From positions 103,816,278 to 103,880,277 of the forward strand of contig CP136069.1 of assembly GCA_032622095.1 (NCBI GenBank): DNA of 64,000 nt. The letters are read 5' to 3'. Positions 22,259 to 34,559 of the stretch are shown here, in pieces. Numbering within the stretch: position 1 is the stretch's first letter; every line of letters starts with the position of its first letter. A model generated the notes under the pieces. That model worked only from the letters and a program-made list of their open reading frames with translations, was not told the DNA's origin and ran no database searches. This DNA is from Siphonodentalium dalli (taxonomy: Eukaryota; Mollusca; Scaphopoda; Gadilida; Siphonodentaliidae). The position numbers were made by a program, and so were the translations under genes.

Positions 22259-22865
22259 AAATTGTTGACGAATCACGCACACACATACACCCTTGTTTGT
22301 ATTACATACGTTGTGGGTACATTTCTTTAGAAATTCAAACAATACCGTAGTTGTGAGGGCCTCGTTATTTCGTAAATATATCCAAACTCGGAGGGTACCT
22401 TTAACGAAATAACGGCAATCTTTGTAACGCATGCGTAGTATCATTTCCGCCTAGTACGGACGAAAAAATATCAAAAATTTCAAAAAATACAAATTTCCGT
22501 CGCCTTAAGGGAAAAAATTGTTAACATTGTGAGGACATTGTTTTACTATATGAATGTCCTCACAGAGTTGGGTTGACACACTCACACACACACACACACG
22601 CACGACGGATACCAAGCCATGGCAATAGCTCAAACTTTACAAAGTAAAGTTGAGCTAAAAAGGGAATAAAATAAACAAAAATAACAGCACAATACACAGC
22701 ACACAAGAAAAAACCCAGTTGACTATAACATATATTAGCACATAGTGCTCGTAGAAAGTAAGCTTCGAACACGCCTCATATCATCGAAGTTAGGAAAGTT
22801 GAAATTGAAGCGGAATAATAACTTGCTCAGAAGATATGGAAGATATTGTACAGAATATACTAATA
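22259..22865. other. no gene; small hairpin and CA tract
   Basis: TGTGAGGACAT at 22528-22538 faces ATGTCCTCACA at 22554-22564, a perfect 11-bp stem. A mostly CA dinucleotide tract lies at about 22578-22601. A second ACACAC-containing block occurs at 22275. The rest appears unique and AT-rich. Confidence 0.5.
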
Positions 22866-23345
22866 GCTATGGAATACTGTTAGGGCCAACTTGCAGCGTG
22901 GCGGGGAATATGAAATCCGCCAGTCGCGGAAACCGCCGAAAGCGACAAAACATCTTATTACCGCCACACAGTGGGTGTACACTGGTGTAGATTTCTCATA
23001 TTGTGTGGTCGATCGATAATCCACTGGGCGATTGTATTATGGTTATGTCGTACTTGTGGAATACTGTTAGGGCCAACTTGCAACGGGGCGGGGAATATGG
23101 AATCCGCCAGACGCGGAACCCGCCGAAACCGCGGAAAGCGACAAAATGTCCAGACGCGCACACATATTGTCGCGCGAGGGAACCGCGGAAAGTGCCAAAA
23201 ATGAAACGAAATCTCGTTTCATTATCTCGCTTTCGGCGGTTCTGTCGTTTGATTTCTTCGCACCGCGGAAAACGAAATAACCAAACGAGATCTCGTTTCA
23301 TTTTGGCGGTTTCGGCGGTTTCCTCGCTCACGCCGGAAAATAGCC
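22866..23345. repeat. CpG-rich duplicated block with short palindromes
   Basis: TAGGGCCAACTTGCA followed by GGCGGGGAATATG and AATCCGCCAG occurs near 22880 and again near 23069 (about 190 bp apart). Downstream are CGCGGAAA-type short repeats. There is also a perfect 16-bp palindrome AAACGAGATCTCGTTT at 23283-23298 and a near-perfect relative at 23199-23223. Open frames on both strands are Arg/Lys-rich products of the GC-rich repeat. Confidence 0.6.
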
Positions 23346-23480
23346 GGAACACGGACCGGAAGTATTTGTTAATGTCAAGTATTTTCTACAACAATGGCGC
23401 GAACTTGGAAGTTGATGTAGATTTGAGTTGCAAAACATCGAGTTAAATACAGCATTCGAAGATTCAACAGTCCTGCAGAT

Positions 23481-24834
23481 CGGCTAACTGGATGAACCTA
23501 CGACTAGTCCGAGTTGAGGTGAGTTTTATTTTCCCGAACTTATATCGCCAACCCCGATTCAGAATGTTGAAATGGGATTGACTCAACCACAGTTGTTGGA
23601 AACTTGTTTAAAAACCCGAAAAGAGATGTCACCACCCTACTTATTAATATAATTGACAAGTAGGGAAAGCTACTGAGCCCACCCATCTCTCATCAAACCA
23701 TGTCACCGCTCGTTTTGTGTTCAATTGCAACAATAAAAACATTAATTTCAGAAAAGTACCACATCCTAGTAATAAAACATATATTTGTTTTCATGTTTAC
23801 CGTAAGTGCAGAAGAAAATTTTCACTTTATAAGTACTTTTATCGTATACAACTTCCCAAACAACAGCGGCTCGCTAATTCCACGAGTCGCCATCAGAGAG
23901 TCAAGCGCAGATAATAGCATTTGAAATTATCTTCCCTTGACTCTCGGATGGCGACTCGTGGAATCGACAGCCCACAGTTGCACAGTTGTTTTGGGAAGTT
24001 GTATACGATAAAAGTAATTATAAAGTGATAATTTTCTACTGCACTTACGGTAAACATGAAAAGAAATATATGTTTTATTACTAGGGTGTGGTACTTTTCT
24101 GAAAGGGTGATACTATTTACCGAGAAAAAACCGAGAACAAACCGAGAACAACCGAGAACAAGTCTAAAATTATTAAATAAGTCATAATAATGTTCAATTA
24201 TAGTGTATATATCAATCTTAAGTGAATATTATACCGTATTGACATTTTAAATGACATATATGTATAGTTATTATGGGTATACCGAGAACATCAAAACCGC
24301 AGTGCATGTTCTTGGTTTGCCGCCGGTGCTCATGACACAAAGCCATGGGCCGTGCCTATATGTGTTAATTAAATATGTACTAGCTGCATTATTGGTATGT
24401 TTGGTTATCAAAATTCATTGAGTTGTGTAAAGAGTTGCTTCTTAAACCAGCAAGTGAATGTGGATCGAACATTTATTCATGATATGATGAGATATATAGA
24501 ACCATACTGTATTTGACGTTCGAAAGAAAAAGAAAAACATATCGGTCCATGAACAACATTTTTAAATTATCGACGGACTGAAAAACTTTTGATGTTAGAG
24601 GCAATATCTCACTCTGACCCATTTTGACAAATTAATGTTTTTAGCTTTCCCTAATTGTCAATTATATTAATAAGTAGGGGTGGTGACATCTCTTTTCGGG
24701 TTTTTAAACAAGTTTCCAACAACTGTGGTTGAGTCAATCCCATTTCAACATTCTGAATCGGGGTTGGCGATATAAGTTCGGGAAAATAAAACTCACCTCA
24801 ACTCGGACTAGTCGTAGGTTCATCCAGTTAGCCG
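23481..24834. mobile_element. foldback element bordering the satellite array
   Basis: The outer ends CGGCTAACTGGATGAAC (23481) and GTTCATCCAGTTAGCCG (to 24834) are exact complements. The symmetry continues inward through ACTAGTCCGAGTTGAGG, ATTCAGAATGTTGAAATGGG and CATATATTTG-type blocks to a centre near 23925 (GAGAGTCAAG / CTTGACTCTC). The right half has about 530 bp not in the left (about 24105-24640, with repeated CCGAGAACA), and the left has ~70 bp not in the right. No target duplication is clear. Satellite DNA starts directly at its right edge. Confidence 0.8.
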
Positions 24835-27800
24835 AGCATAAAGCGACAGCTTGTGCCACTAAATACTCAAACTATACAAAATTTCCTTCAAAATTGGTAG
24901 ATTTTTACGTACCATCCCCCCAGGATATCAGTAGTTGGTCAACCGAGGGTCAACTGGTCCGGGTTTTCTGTAAGACGGGTAGGAATGGTGATTATGTGGC
25001 CATAAAGCGACAGCTTGTGCCACTAAATACTCAAACTATACGAAATTTCCTTCAAAATTGGTCGATTTTTACGTACCATCCCCCCAGGATATCTGTAGGT
25101 GGTCAACCGAGGGTAAACTTGTCCTGTTTTTCTGTAAGGTGGATAGGAATGGTGATTATTTGGGCATAAAGTGACAGCTTGTGCCACTAAATACTCAAAC
25201 TATACGAAATTTCTTTCAAAATTGTTCGATTTTTACGTACCATCCCCAGGATATATGTAGGTGGTCAACCGAGGGTCAACTGGTCCGGGTTTTCTGAAAG
25301 GCGGGTAGGAATGGTGATTATGTGGGCATAAAGCGACAGCTTGTGCCATTAAATACTCAAACTATACGAAATGTCCTTCAAAATTGGTCGATTTGTACGT
25401 ACCATCCCCCAGGATATCTGTAGGTGGTCAACCGAGGGTCAACTGGTCCGGGTTTTCTGTAAGGAGAGTAGGAATTGTGATTATGTGGGCATAAAGCGAC
25501 AGCTTGTGCCACTAAATACTCAAACTATACGAAATTTCCTTCAAAATTGGTCGATTTTTACGTACCATCCCCCAGGATATCTGTTTGTGGTCAACCGAGA
25601 GTCAACTGGTCCGGGTTTTCTGTAAGACGGGTAGGAATGGTGATTATGTGGGCATAAAGCGACAGCTTGTGCCACTAAATACTCAAACTATACAAAATTT
25701 CCTTCAAAATTGGTCGATTTTTACGTACCATCCCCCAGGATATCTGTAGGTGGTCAGCCGAGTGTCAACTGGTCCGGGTTTTCTGTAAGACGGGTAGGAA
25801 TGATGCTTATGTGGGCATAAAGCGACAGCTTGTGCCACTAAATACTCAAACTATACGAAATTTCCTTCAAAATTTGTCGATTTTTACGTACCATCCCCCC
25901 AGGATATTTGTAGGTGGTCAACCGAGGGTAAACTGGTCCTGTTTTTCTGTAATATAAGGCGGGTAGGAATGGTGATTATGTGGGCATAAAGTGACAGCTT
26001 GTGCCACTAAATTCTCAAACTATACGAAATTTCTTTCAAAATTGTTCGATTTTTACGTACCATTCCCCAGGATATATGTAGGTGGTCAACCGAGGGTCAA
26101 CTGGTCCGGGTTTTCTGAAAGGCGGGTAGGAATGGTGATTATGTGGGCATAAAGCGACAGCTTGTGCCACTAAATACTCAAACTATACGAAATTTCCTTC
26201 AAAATTGGTCAATTTTTACATACCATCCCCCAGGATATATGTAGGTGGTCAACCGAGGGTCAACTGGTCCGGGTTTTCTGAAAGGCGGGTAGGAATGGTG
26301 ATTATGTGGGCATAAAGCGACAGCTTGTGCCATTAAATACTCAAACTATACGAAATGTCCTTCAAAATTGGTCGATTTGTACGTACCATCCCCCAGGATA
26401 TCTGTAGGTGGTCAACCGAGGGTCAACTGGTCCGGGTTTTCTGTAAGGAGAGTAGGAATTGTGATTATGTGGGCATAAAGTGACAGCTTGTGCCACTAAA
26501 TGCTCAAACTATACGAAATTTCTTTCAAAATTGTTCGATTTTTACGTACCAATCCCCAGGATATATGTAGGTGGTCAACCGAGGGTCAACTGGTCCGGGT
26601 TTTCTGAAAGGCGGGTAGGAATGGTGATTATGTGGGCATAAAGCGACAGCTTGTGCCACTAAATACTCAAACTATACGAAATTTCCTTCAAAATTGGTCA
26701 ATTTTTACATACCATCCCCCAGGATATATGTAGGTGGTCAACCGAGGGTCAACTGGCCCGGGTTTTCTGAAAGGTGGGTAGGAATGGTGATTATGTGGGC
26801 ATAAAGCGACAGCTTGTGCCACTAAATACTCAAACTATACGAAATTTCCGTCAAAATTTGTCGATTTTTTCGTACCATCCCCCCAGGATATCTGTAGGTG
26901 GTCAACCGAGGGTCAACTGGTCCGTGTTTTCTGTAAGGCGAGTAGAAATGGTGATTATGTGGGCAAAAAGCGACAGCTTGTGCCACTAAATACTCAAACT
27001 ATACGAAATTTCCTTCAAAATTGTTCGATTTTTACTTAACATCCCCCCAGGATATCTGTAGGTGGTCAACCGAGGGTCAACTGGTCCGGGTTTTCTGTAA
27101 GGCGGGCAGGAATGGTGATTATGTGGACATAAAGCGACAGCTTGTGCCACTAAATACTCAAACTATACGAAATTTCCTTCAAAATTGGTCGATTTTTACG
27201 TACCATCCCCCAGGATATCTGTATGTGGTCAACCGAGGGTCAACTAGTCCGGGTTTTTGTAAGGCGGGTAGGAATGGTGATTATGTGGGCATAAAGCGAC
27301 AGCTTGTGCCACTAAATACCCAAACTATACGAAATTTCCTTCAAAATTGTTCGATTTTTACGTACCATCCCCCAGGATATATGTAGGTGGTCAGCCGATG
27401 TTCAACTGGTCCGGGTTTTCTGTAACACGGGTAGGAATGGTGCTTATGTGGGCATAAAGCGACAGCTTGTGCCACTAAATACTCAAACTATACGAAATTT
27501 CATTCAAAATTGGTCGATTTTTACGTACCATCCCCCCAGGATATCTGTAGGTGGTCAACCGAGGGTAAACTGGTCCTGTTTTTCTGTAAGGCGGGTAGGA
27601 ATGGTGATTATGTGGGCATAAAGTGACAGCTTGTGCCACTAAATACTCAAACTATACGAAATTTCCTTCAAAATTGGTCGATTTTTACGTACCATCCCCC
27701 CAGGATATCTGTAGGTGGTCAACCGAGGGTAAACTGGTCCTGTTTTTCTGTAAGGCGGGTAGGAATGGTGATTATGTGGGCATAAAGTGACAGCTTGTGC

Positions 27801-28600
27801 CACTAAATACTCAAACTATACGAAATTTCCTTCAAAATTGGTCAATTTTTACATACCATCCCCCAGGATATATGTAGGTGGTCAACCGAGGGTCAACTGG
27901 TCCGGGTTTTCTGAAAGGTGGGTAGGAATGGTGATTATGTGGGCATAAAGCGACAGCTTGTGCCACTGAATACTCAAACTATACGAAATTTCCTTCAAAA
28001 TTGGTCGATTTTTACGTACCATCCCCCCAGGGTATCTGTAGGTGGTCAACCGAGGGTCAACTGGTCCGGGTTTTCTGTAAGGCGGGTTGTAATGGTGATT
28101 ATGTGGGCATAAAGCTACAGCTTGTGCCACTAATTACTCAAACTATACGAAATTTCTTTCAAAATTGTTCGATTTTTACGTACCATCCCCCCAGGATATA
28201 TGTAGGTGGTCAGCCGATGTTCAACTGGTCCGTGTTTTCTGTAACACGGGTAGGAATGGTGCTTATGTGGGCATAAAGCGACAGCTTGTGCCACTAAATA
28301 CTCAAACTATACGAAATTTCCTTCAAAATTGGTCGATTTTTACGTACCATCCCCCCAGGATATCTGTAGGTGGTCAACCGAGGGTAAACTGGTCCTGTTT
28401 TTCTGTAAGGCGGGTAGGAATGGTGATTATGTGGGCATAAAGTGACAGCTTGTGCCACTAAATACTCAAACTATACGAAATTTCCTTCAAAATTGGTCGA
28501 TTTTTACGTACCATCCCCCCGGATATCTGTAGGTGGTCAACCGAGGGTCAACTGGTCCGGGTATTCTGAAAGGCGGGTAGGAATTGTGATTATGTGGGCA
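24835..28600. repeat. ~164-bp satellite array, first segment (about 23 monomers)
   Basis: Head-to-tail monomers of about 164 bp contain, in order, CATAAAGCGACAGCTTGTGC, CTCAAACTATACGAAATTTC, GGTCGATTTTTACGTACCAT, a run of C, GGATATCTGTAGGTGG, GGTCAACCGAGGGTCAAC and GGTAGGAATGGTGATTATG. Several monomers here are more diverged than in the second segment (TTGTTCGAT and TAACACGG variants), as expected near an array edge. The array is cut at 28600 by the TA-flanked element and resumes in phase at 40444. Confidence 0.97.
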
Positions 28601-28602
28601 TA

Positions 28603-29250
28603 CCCCTACCAAAAATCAGTTATATTCTAGTTAATTATTAGCCAACTATTAGCCAGTCACATTAGCCAACCTTTAGTTAAGGTCTAGTCAATATCCTAGT
28701 TACTATTTAGCTTAACTAGATATTAGCTGACATTAGCTAGATATTAGCTAAGATGAATTTCCTTGATGAAATCCCATGAGCGTTAGCTAACTTTTAGCCG
28801 TTTCAACTATGCTAATTAGTTATTTAGCTAGAATCTAGCTAAGATTTAGCTACTTTTTAGTAAGTTATGCAAATGAGCTATTTAGCCATAATCTAGCTAA
28901 CAATTAGCTACTTTTTAGTTACATAAATTAGCTAAAGCTAATTTTTAACTAATGTTTAGCTAAGATTTAGTATGGTCTGGATGCCAGCTGTAGAAACCAG
29001 CTAAATTGACTAAATATTAACTAGAATATAACTAAATATTAGCTAAATATATCAGCCATTATCTAGCTATATTTTCTAGCTATAGCATTTAGTACAGTAT
29101 TAGCCAGAATCTAGCTATATTCTAGTTAAAATCTAGCTATATTCTAGTTAAAATCTAGCTATCTTTTAGCTGGTATCTAGTATAATATTAGCTAACATCT
29201 AGCTATATTCTAGTTAATATCTAGCTAATATTTAGCTTGAATCTAGCAAT
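28603..29250. repeat. left subterminal AGCTA-motif field
   Basis: Dozens of irregularly spaced TTAGCTA, ATCTAGCTA, TTCTAGTTA and ATTAGCCA motifs follow the left terminus. There is no fixed period, unlike a minisatellite. Matching motif fields at both ends suggest transposase-binding or replication sites (inference). Confidence 0.8.
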
Positions 29251-29560
29251 GTAGCAACCTGTACAATTAAGTAAGGGACCTAATTAAAAGAAGTACATAT
29301 TAAAATGGCAGTTGCAAGACATTTAGTAATAACAACAAATAAGTTACAAACATAATTATTTATTTTGAAACAATGACAAGTTAGTGCGTTAACAATTTCA
29401 GTGCCAAGTCTGATTTTTGTATCAACCCATATTTCTTTGATAATTTTTTCAAATTTATTGATTAAAGCCAATAGCTGCAGATTTGACCTTTCTGTGCATC
29501 CTTAAGGCCGTAAATTTGCTGCACATATCAGTGAGAAATATCAGCATACATATGTATTTT
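29251..29560. other. no supported gene
   Basis: AT-rich sequence between the subterminal field and the repeat array. A 63-codon minus-strand frame (29280-29471) has no recognisable feature. Confidence 0.45.
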
Positions 29561-31645
29561 CAGTTGGAACTAGAGGTGTGACTGTGACTAAGGATACACC
29601 CCCCCACCATTTTTTAAATACTAAGATGTTTCACATGTCAGTAAACATTTAGTTAAAATAATAAAATAACAGTTCACATTGCAGTACACAACCCTAATCT
29701 TAAAGCTATTGACCGAAAAATGTACGAAAAAAAGCTCAGACAAAATTATGCATGTTGCAAAAATGTTCCAAGTCAAAAAAGGGGAATAACTCCACAAAAA
29801 AATTCGAACAGACATCATAATCGCAGGTGCACAGGTTCCCATGGTAACTAGAGGTGTGACTGTCCCAATGGGACTACGGATACCCCCCTTTTTAAAATAC
29901 TAAGATGTTTCACATGTCAGTAAACATTTAGTTAAAATAATAAAATAACAGTTCCCATTGCAGGTGTACAACCATAACCCTAATCTTAAACCTATTGACC
30001 GAAAAATGTAGGAATAAAAGCTCGGACAAAATTATGCATGTTGCAAAAAAAGATTCTAAGTTGAAAAAGGGGGATAACTCCACCAAAAAATGTCGGACAA
30101 ATGTCATAATCGCAGGTGCACAAGTTCCAATGGTACTAAATATCTGTGCCAAGTTTTAAAAAAATTGACCGAAAAATGTAGGAATAAAAGCTCGGACAAA
30201 AGTATACATGTTGCGAAAATATTCTAAGTCGAAAAAAGGGGGATAACTCCAAAATAAAAGTCTGACAAACGTCATAATCGCAGGTGCACAGGTTCCCATG
30301 ATGGTTGATGTCTGTGCCAAGTTTCACGGAAATTGATCAAAAAACGACTGAGAAAAACTCCGGACAAATCTGTGTCCACGGACGGACGACGGACAAGCTG
30401 ACTCCAGTATACCCCCCCTAACTTCGTTGCGGGGGGTATAATAAATGTGAGTGCCAAGATTAAAAAACATTGACCTAAAAATGTAGGAATAAAAGCTCGG
30501 ACAAAATTATACATCTTGCGAAAATAGTTGAAAAAGGGGGGGATAACTCCACCAAAAAAAGTCTGACCGAGGTCATAATCGCAGGTGCACAGGTTCCCAT
30601 GGTGGTTGATGTCTGTACCAAGTTTCACGGAAATTGATAGAAAAACGACTGAGAAAAACTCAGGACAAATTTATGTCCACGGACGAACTCCAGTATACCC
30701 CCCCTCCCTAACTTCATTGCGGCGGAGGTTATAATTATTATTAAATAGTTGGAACTCTAAGGTACATTTCCCAAGTGTGTCATAAGTGTAGGGAAATTTT
30801 TGCTCCAAGTGTACACTTACAACGAAGTGTGAGTATACACTTACAACGAAGTGTACAAGTCCAACAGTGGCAGCACTGAGTGTGAATTGTAAGTGTACAT
30901 TCCAACTTTGTAAATGAGGTCTTAAGTGTCTACATCGACACGAAACGAATATCGAATCAAATCATACCTGTTTTGCATTCTCATTGCAGGTGCACAACCC
31001 TAACCCTAATCTGAAACCTATTGACCGAAAAATGTGGGAATAAAAGCTCGGACAAAATTATGCATGTTGCAAAAATTTTCTAATTAAAAAAAGGGGAATA
31101 ACTCCACAAGAAAGAGACAGACAGACATCATAATCGCAGATGCACAGGTTCCCATGGTACTAAATATTACTGCCAAGATTAAAAAAACATTGACCTAAAA
31201 ATGTAGGAATAAATGCTCGGACAAAATTAGACATGTCGCAAAAAACATATCTAAGTTGAAAAAGGGAGATAACTCCACCAAAAAATGTCGGACAGACATC
31301 ATAATCGCAGGTGTACAGGTTCCCGTGGTACTAAATATCTGTGTCAAGTTTTTTTTTTAAATTGACCGAAAAATGTACTAGTATGAATAAAAGCTCGGAC
31401 AAAATTATACATTTTGCAAAAATTTCTAAGTCGAAAAAGGAAGGATAACTCCACCAAAAAATATCTGACAGACGTCATAATCACAGGTGCACAGGTTCCC
31501 ATGGTGGTTAATGTCTGTGCGAAGTTTCACGGAAATTGATCCAAAAACGACTGAGAAAAACTCCAGACAAATTTGTGTCTACGGACAGACCGACGGACAA
31601 GCTGACTCCAGTACACCTCCCTAACTTCGTAGTGGGGGGGTATAA
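29561..31645. repeat. array of ~147-bp repeats with GGGATAACTCC core
   Basis: Repeated blocks are TTGACCGAAAAATGTAGGAA, AAAGCTCGGACAAAATTAT, GGGGGATAACTCCACCAAAA, CATAATCGCAGGTGCACAGG and TGTGCCAAGTTT. Three subarrays end in TCCACGGACGGAC-like sequence and a TATACCCCCC...GGGGGGTATA hairpin (near 30410-30440, 30695-30732 and 31610-31642). A stretch at 30745-30960 holds ACACTTACAACGAAGTGT inverted repeats instead. The repeats appear inverted at 37925-39165. Confidence 0.8.
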
Positions 31646-31813
31646 TAAGTGTACTAGTAGTCTAGTACCGTAGATGAGCATGCATCCAATGCCATCCATG
31701 TACAAAATTCAATGACTCGTACTAAAATGGCAATACAATAATCAAGGGAATCAATGATTTAAACTGATAAAATACTTTTACTAATAATATATAAATTATC
31801 TATAGATCAGTTA

Positions 31814-32086
31814 GATCATGCCATGAATCTCTACTCTGGCTGACACCCGTAGAGATCATATTCCACCAGTTCAAAACCTGGGAAGTTGGGAACGTTTAAA
31901 GTTACTTCAGGTACTTATGAATAAATTAAGCAACAGGTACCGGTAAATTAACAAAGAAAATACATTTCCCACATTATTTTTATATTTATAAGGTTCCCTG
32001 TTAAAACTGTAAAAATTCCCGGGTTTTGTACTGGTGGAATATGATCTCTTCGAGCATCCGCCAGAGAAGAGATTCATGGCATGATC
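31814..32086. mobile_element. foldback MITE, GATCATGCC family, copy 1
   Basis: GATCATGCCATGAATCTCT at 31814 faces its complement ending 32086. The symmetry extends through ATATTCCACCAG and AAAACC(T/C)GGGAA. TA lies on both sides (31812-31813 and 32087-32088), suggesting a TA target duplication. No coding capacity. Confidence 0.8.
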
Positions 32087-32095
32087 TACCGGTAT

Positions 32096-32598
32096 AGATT
32101 TGGTTCTTTGGCTCATTCAATATATTTCATAAATCTGTGGCCAATTGAAATAAAATGAGCTGACAATCTATCTTCAAGCTATTCTCTTCCCTTTAGGTTT
32201 TCAGACCCACTGTAAATATGTTTAAGGCTACCTATTTTTTTTTAAATTTATGAGAACTCTTTTCAACAATATAGGTAGTCCTTAATATTATCGCAATTCT
32301 TTGTTCCTTCATCTCTCCCTTGTTGCTGGGGATATAATTTAACAAGTTATAATTAGTTTTATGGACCCACTCTAAATATAAAATACTAATTGCATCCGGG
32401 AGATAATCAAATGTGTGTGTTTGGATACTTATCCGTGAAATGGTCTATATGGCCATCATAATAGGAGTTAAATTCAACCTACTAAAAAGCCTAAACTTGG
32501 CTAAAGGGAAGAGAATAGCTTGAAGATAGTCAATCGGCAGATGGCCACAGATTTATGAAATATATTGATTGAGTCAAGGAAACATATTTATAGATCAT
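32096..32598. repeat. inverted repeat ending in a solo GATCATGCC terminus
   Basis: CATAAATCTGTGGCCA (near 32129) and AGCTATTCTCTTCCCTTTAG (near 32178) recur inverted near 32542 and 32503. Directly after the right arm a partial GATCATGCCATGAATCTCT end begins at 32593. Together with copy 1 this makes a larger symmetric arrangement around ~32345. Confidence 0.6.
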
Positions 32599-33202
32599 GC
32601 CATGAATCTCTACTCTGACTGAAGTCCATGTTTGGATACCAGATGTAACCAGAATGCATCATTCTCGCTATCCGTGAAATGGTCTGTCACTGTCAGCCAC
32701 GTCCCATCTAAAGAAACACATATTCATATACCATATGGTACCTCCAAGACTCTATCAGATCATTAATTATCCTTTTTGGTCATGTCTTTAAATTAGTCAA
32801 TACCGTACTAGTGCATGTACAGTATATACTGTTGTATTGTAATTTAAAGTGTTCAACTTTGTTGATATGCTCTGAAAGTTTTTTGATGAAGCTGCTGCAC
32901 ACATGGGGATGTTTAGCCCCGAGACTAGTGGGAGAAATTTGCAAACTTTGTATGACTATGAGTCTATATATGACCGATTCCATTTTTTTTCTTCTTCTGA
33001 TGTCACATTGATTGTCACGTGATTGTCTCCGAGATCCAAATTCCAATGCACACTGCATGTATCGTATAGTCTCTCTCCCTCCAACAGAATTAGTTTTGTC
33101 CTGTAATACAAGCACTCTGCCAGTCCCAAGTCACAAGTGGATGATTGAAATTTTTGCAAAGAATGAATGCAACATTCGAGAGATCAATCAGTGAAATTGA
33201 TT

Positions 33203-33766
33203 GATCATGCCATGAATCTCTACTCTGTCTAACTCCCGTAGACATACCGGTATTCCACCAGTACAAAACCCGGGAAGGCGGGAACTTTTTAAAGTTTTGA
33301 CAGAGAACCTTATAAAGACGAAAAAATAACAAGGGAAATGTATTTATTTGACAGACTTTGTTAATTATACCTGTTGCTTAATGATTTATTCATCGGTACG
33401 TGAAGTTCCCAGCTCGAGATAACATTATTTACGTGACTTTTGACACCGGATTCCACAATTAATAATAATATTGAATTTATTCCCAGTCATTAAACTCTAC
33501 ACATTACTATATCGTAAGTGACACATTTCACGAATACTATAGGAAATAAACTTGGCAGGGTGGGTGCATGTGCTTGTGGGGAGGTGGATGGTACATTCTA
33601 ACAAACTTCAGCCCAAAAATGTTCTCGACAGGGAAGTTCTGTGAGATTGCCCAAAGAAATACATTCTCTACGTTATTTTTTCGACTTTATAATGTTCCCT
33701 GTCAAAAGACAAAACTTAAAAAAGTTCCCGGGTTTTGACAACTTTTGTACTGGTGGAATATGATCT
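33203..33766. mobile_element. foldback MITE, GATCATGCC family, copy 2
   Basis: The left arm 33203-33345 (GATCATGCCATGAATCTC, GTATTCCACCAGTACAAAAC, TTTTGACAG) is mirrored at about 33655-33766 (GTACTGGTGGAATATGATC). The arms are diverged and the middle is unrelated. Confidence 0.7.
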
Positions 33767-34439
33767 GTACGCCTACGCTACACTAGTAACTACTGAGTAC
33801 TGTACTACAGCCTGGCGTTAGACAGACTCACACTCACAGTGACACAGAGTAGACTCAAAATCAAATTGATGTTGTTTTCCAGTAGTCACTTGAAGTTCAC
33901 CGAAGAACACATGTGGTTAACTTGTGAGAATATTCGCCTGTGAATAACGTCTGTGGGTTTGATGATGATCCATGAACTTGAGTTATAAATTCATTATTGT
34001 CAAATAATGAAATATTGACTGAATCAGTCAACCGGTTGGTGATCTGAATTTAGGCTTTTAGTTTTAGCGCACGTGTCCATCACTTATAATTTATATGCAA
34101 CCATTACATTATGCATCCATAGTGTGAGTTCCACTTGACTGTTGTAGCCGGCAGTAGTGTTGACTGGAACAGTTTTCGACAATGACATTAAATTTTTCAG
34201 TCAATGTCACCGCCGACACCGGCCCGGGGCGGGAGAAAAGTTCGTAAACTCTCTTTGCGTGTAATTATTCGCCGAATTCTGCCTCCTATCAATAGTATCA
34301 TGGTATATCTCTAGCGTGTATAGTTCCTTTTTTTCTTGTTGAATTGTTTTGGCTTTCCTCGTCATTATCTTCGGAGACTAATTGTTGTATTTTTCGTTAA
34401 AAAAATGATGAATCTTGTGAAAAGCAGCCGATAATTTGA

Positions 34440-34500
34440 CCGGAAATAATCTGCGCATGCGCACACATTCACGTATTGGCTTTTAGCCAATCGTATGCTT
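34440..34500. promoter_or_regulatory. promoter-like cluster: NRF-1-type palindrome and paired CCAAT
   Basis: TGCGCATGCGCA at 34452-34463 is a full match to the NRF-1 consensus palindrome. ATTGG at 34475-34479 and CCAAT at 34487-34491 form divergent CCAAT boxes. The surrounding 34150-34560 is more CpG-rich than its neighbours. No downstream gene could be defined on either strand. A second GCGCATGCGCAG-like site lies at 35609-35618. It may be a relic promoter, an element promoter, or chance. Confidence 0.3.
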
Positions 34501-34559
34501 AGTTCTAGATTCTCGCCGGATTTAGACATGACATCATAGCAGGCGCGTAATTTGAGGAG

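Noticed and set aside
22745..23446. Arg/Lys-rich frames on both strands
   Set aside because: Composition follows from CGCGGAAA-type short repeats; overlapping frames on both strands are equally long.
24835..28600. CRISPR-like array (regular repeats)
   Set aside because: The whole ~164-bp unit is repeated with no unique spacers; it is a satellite.
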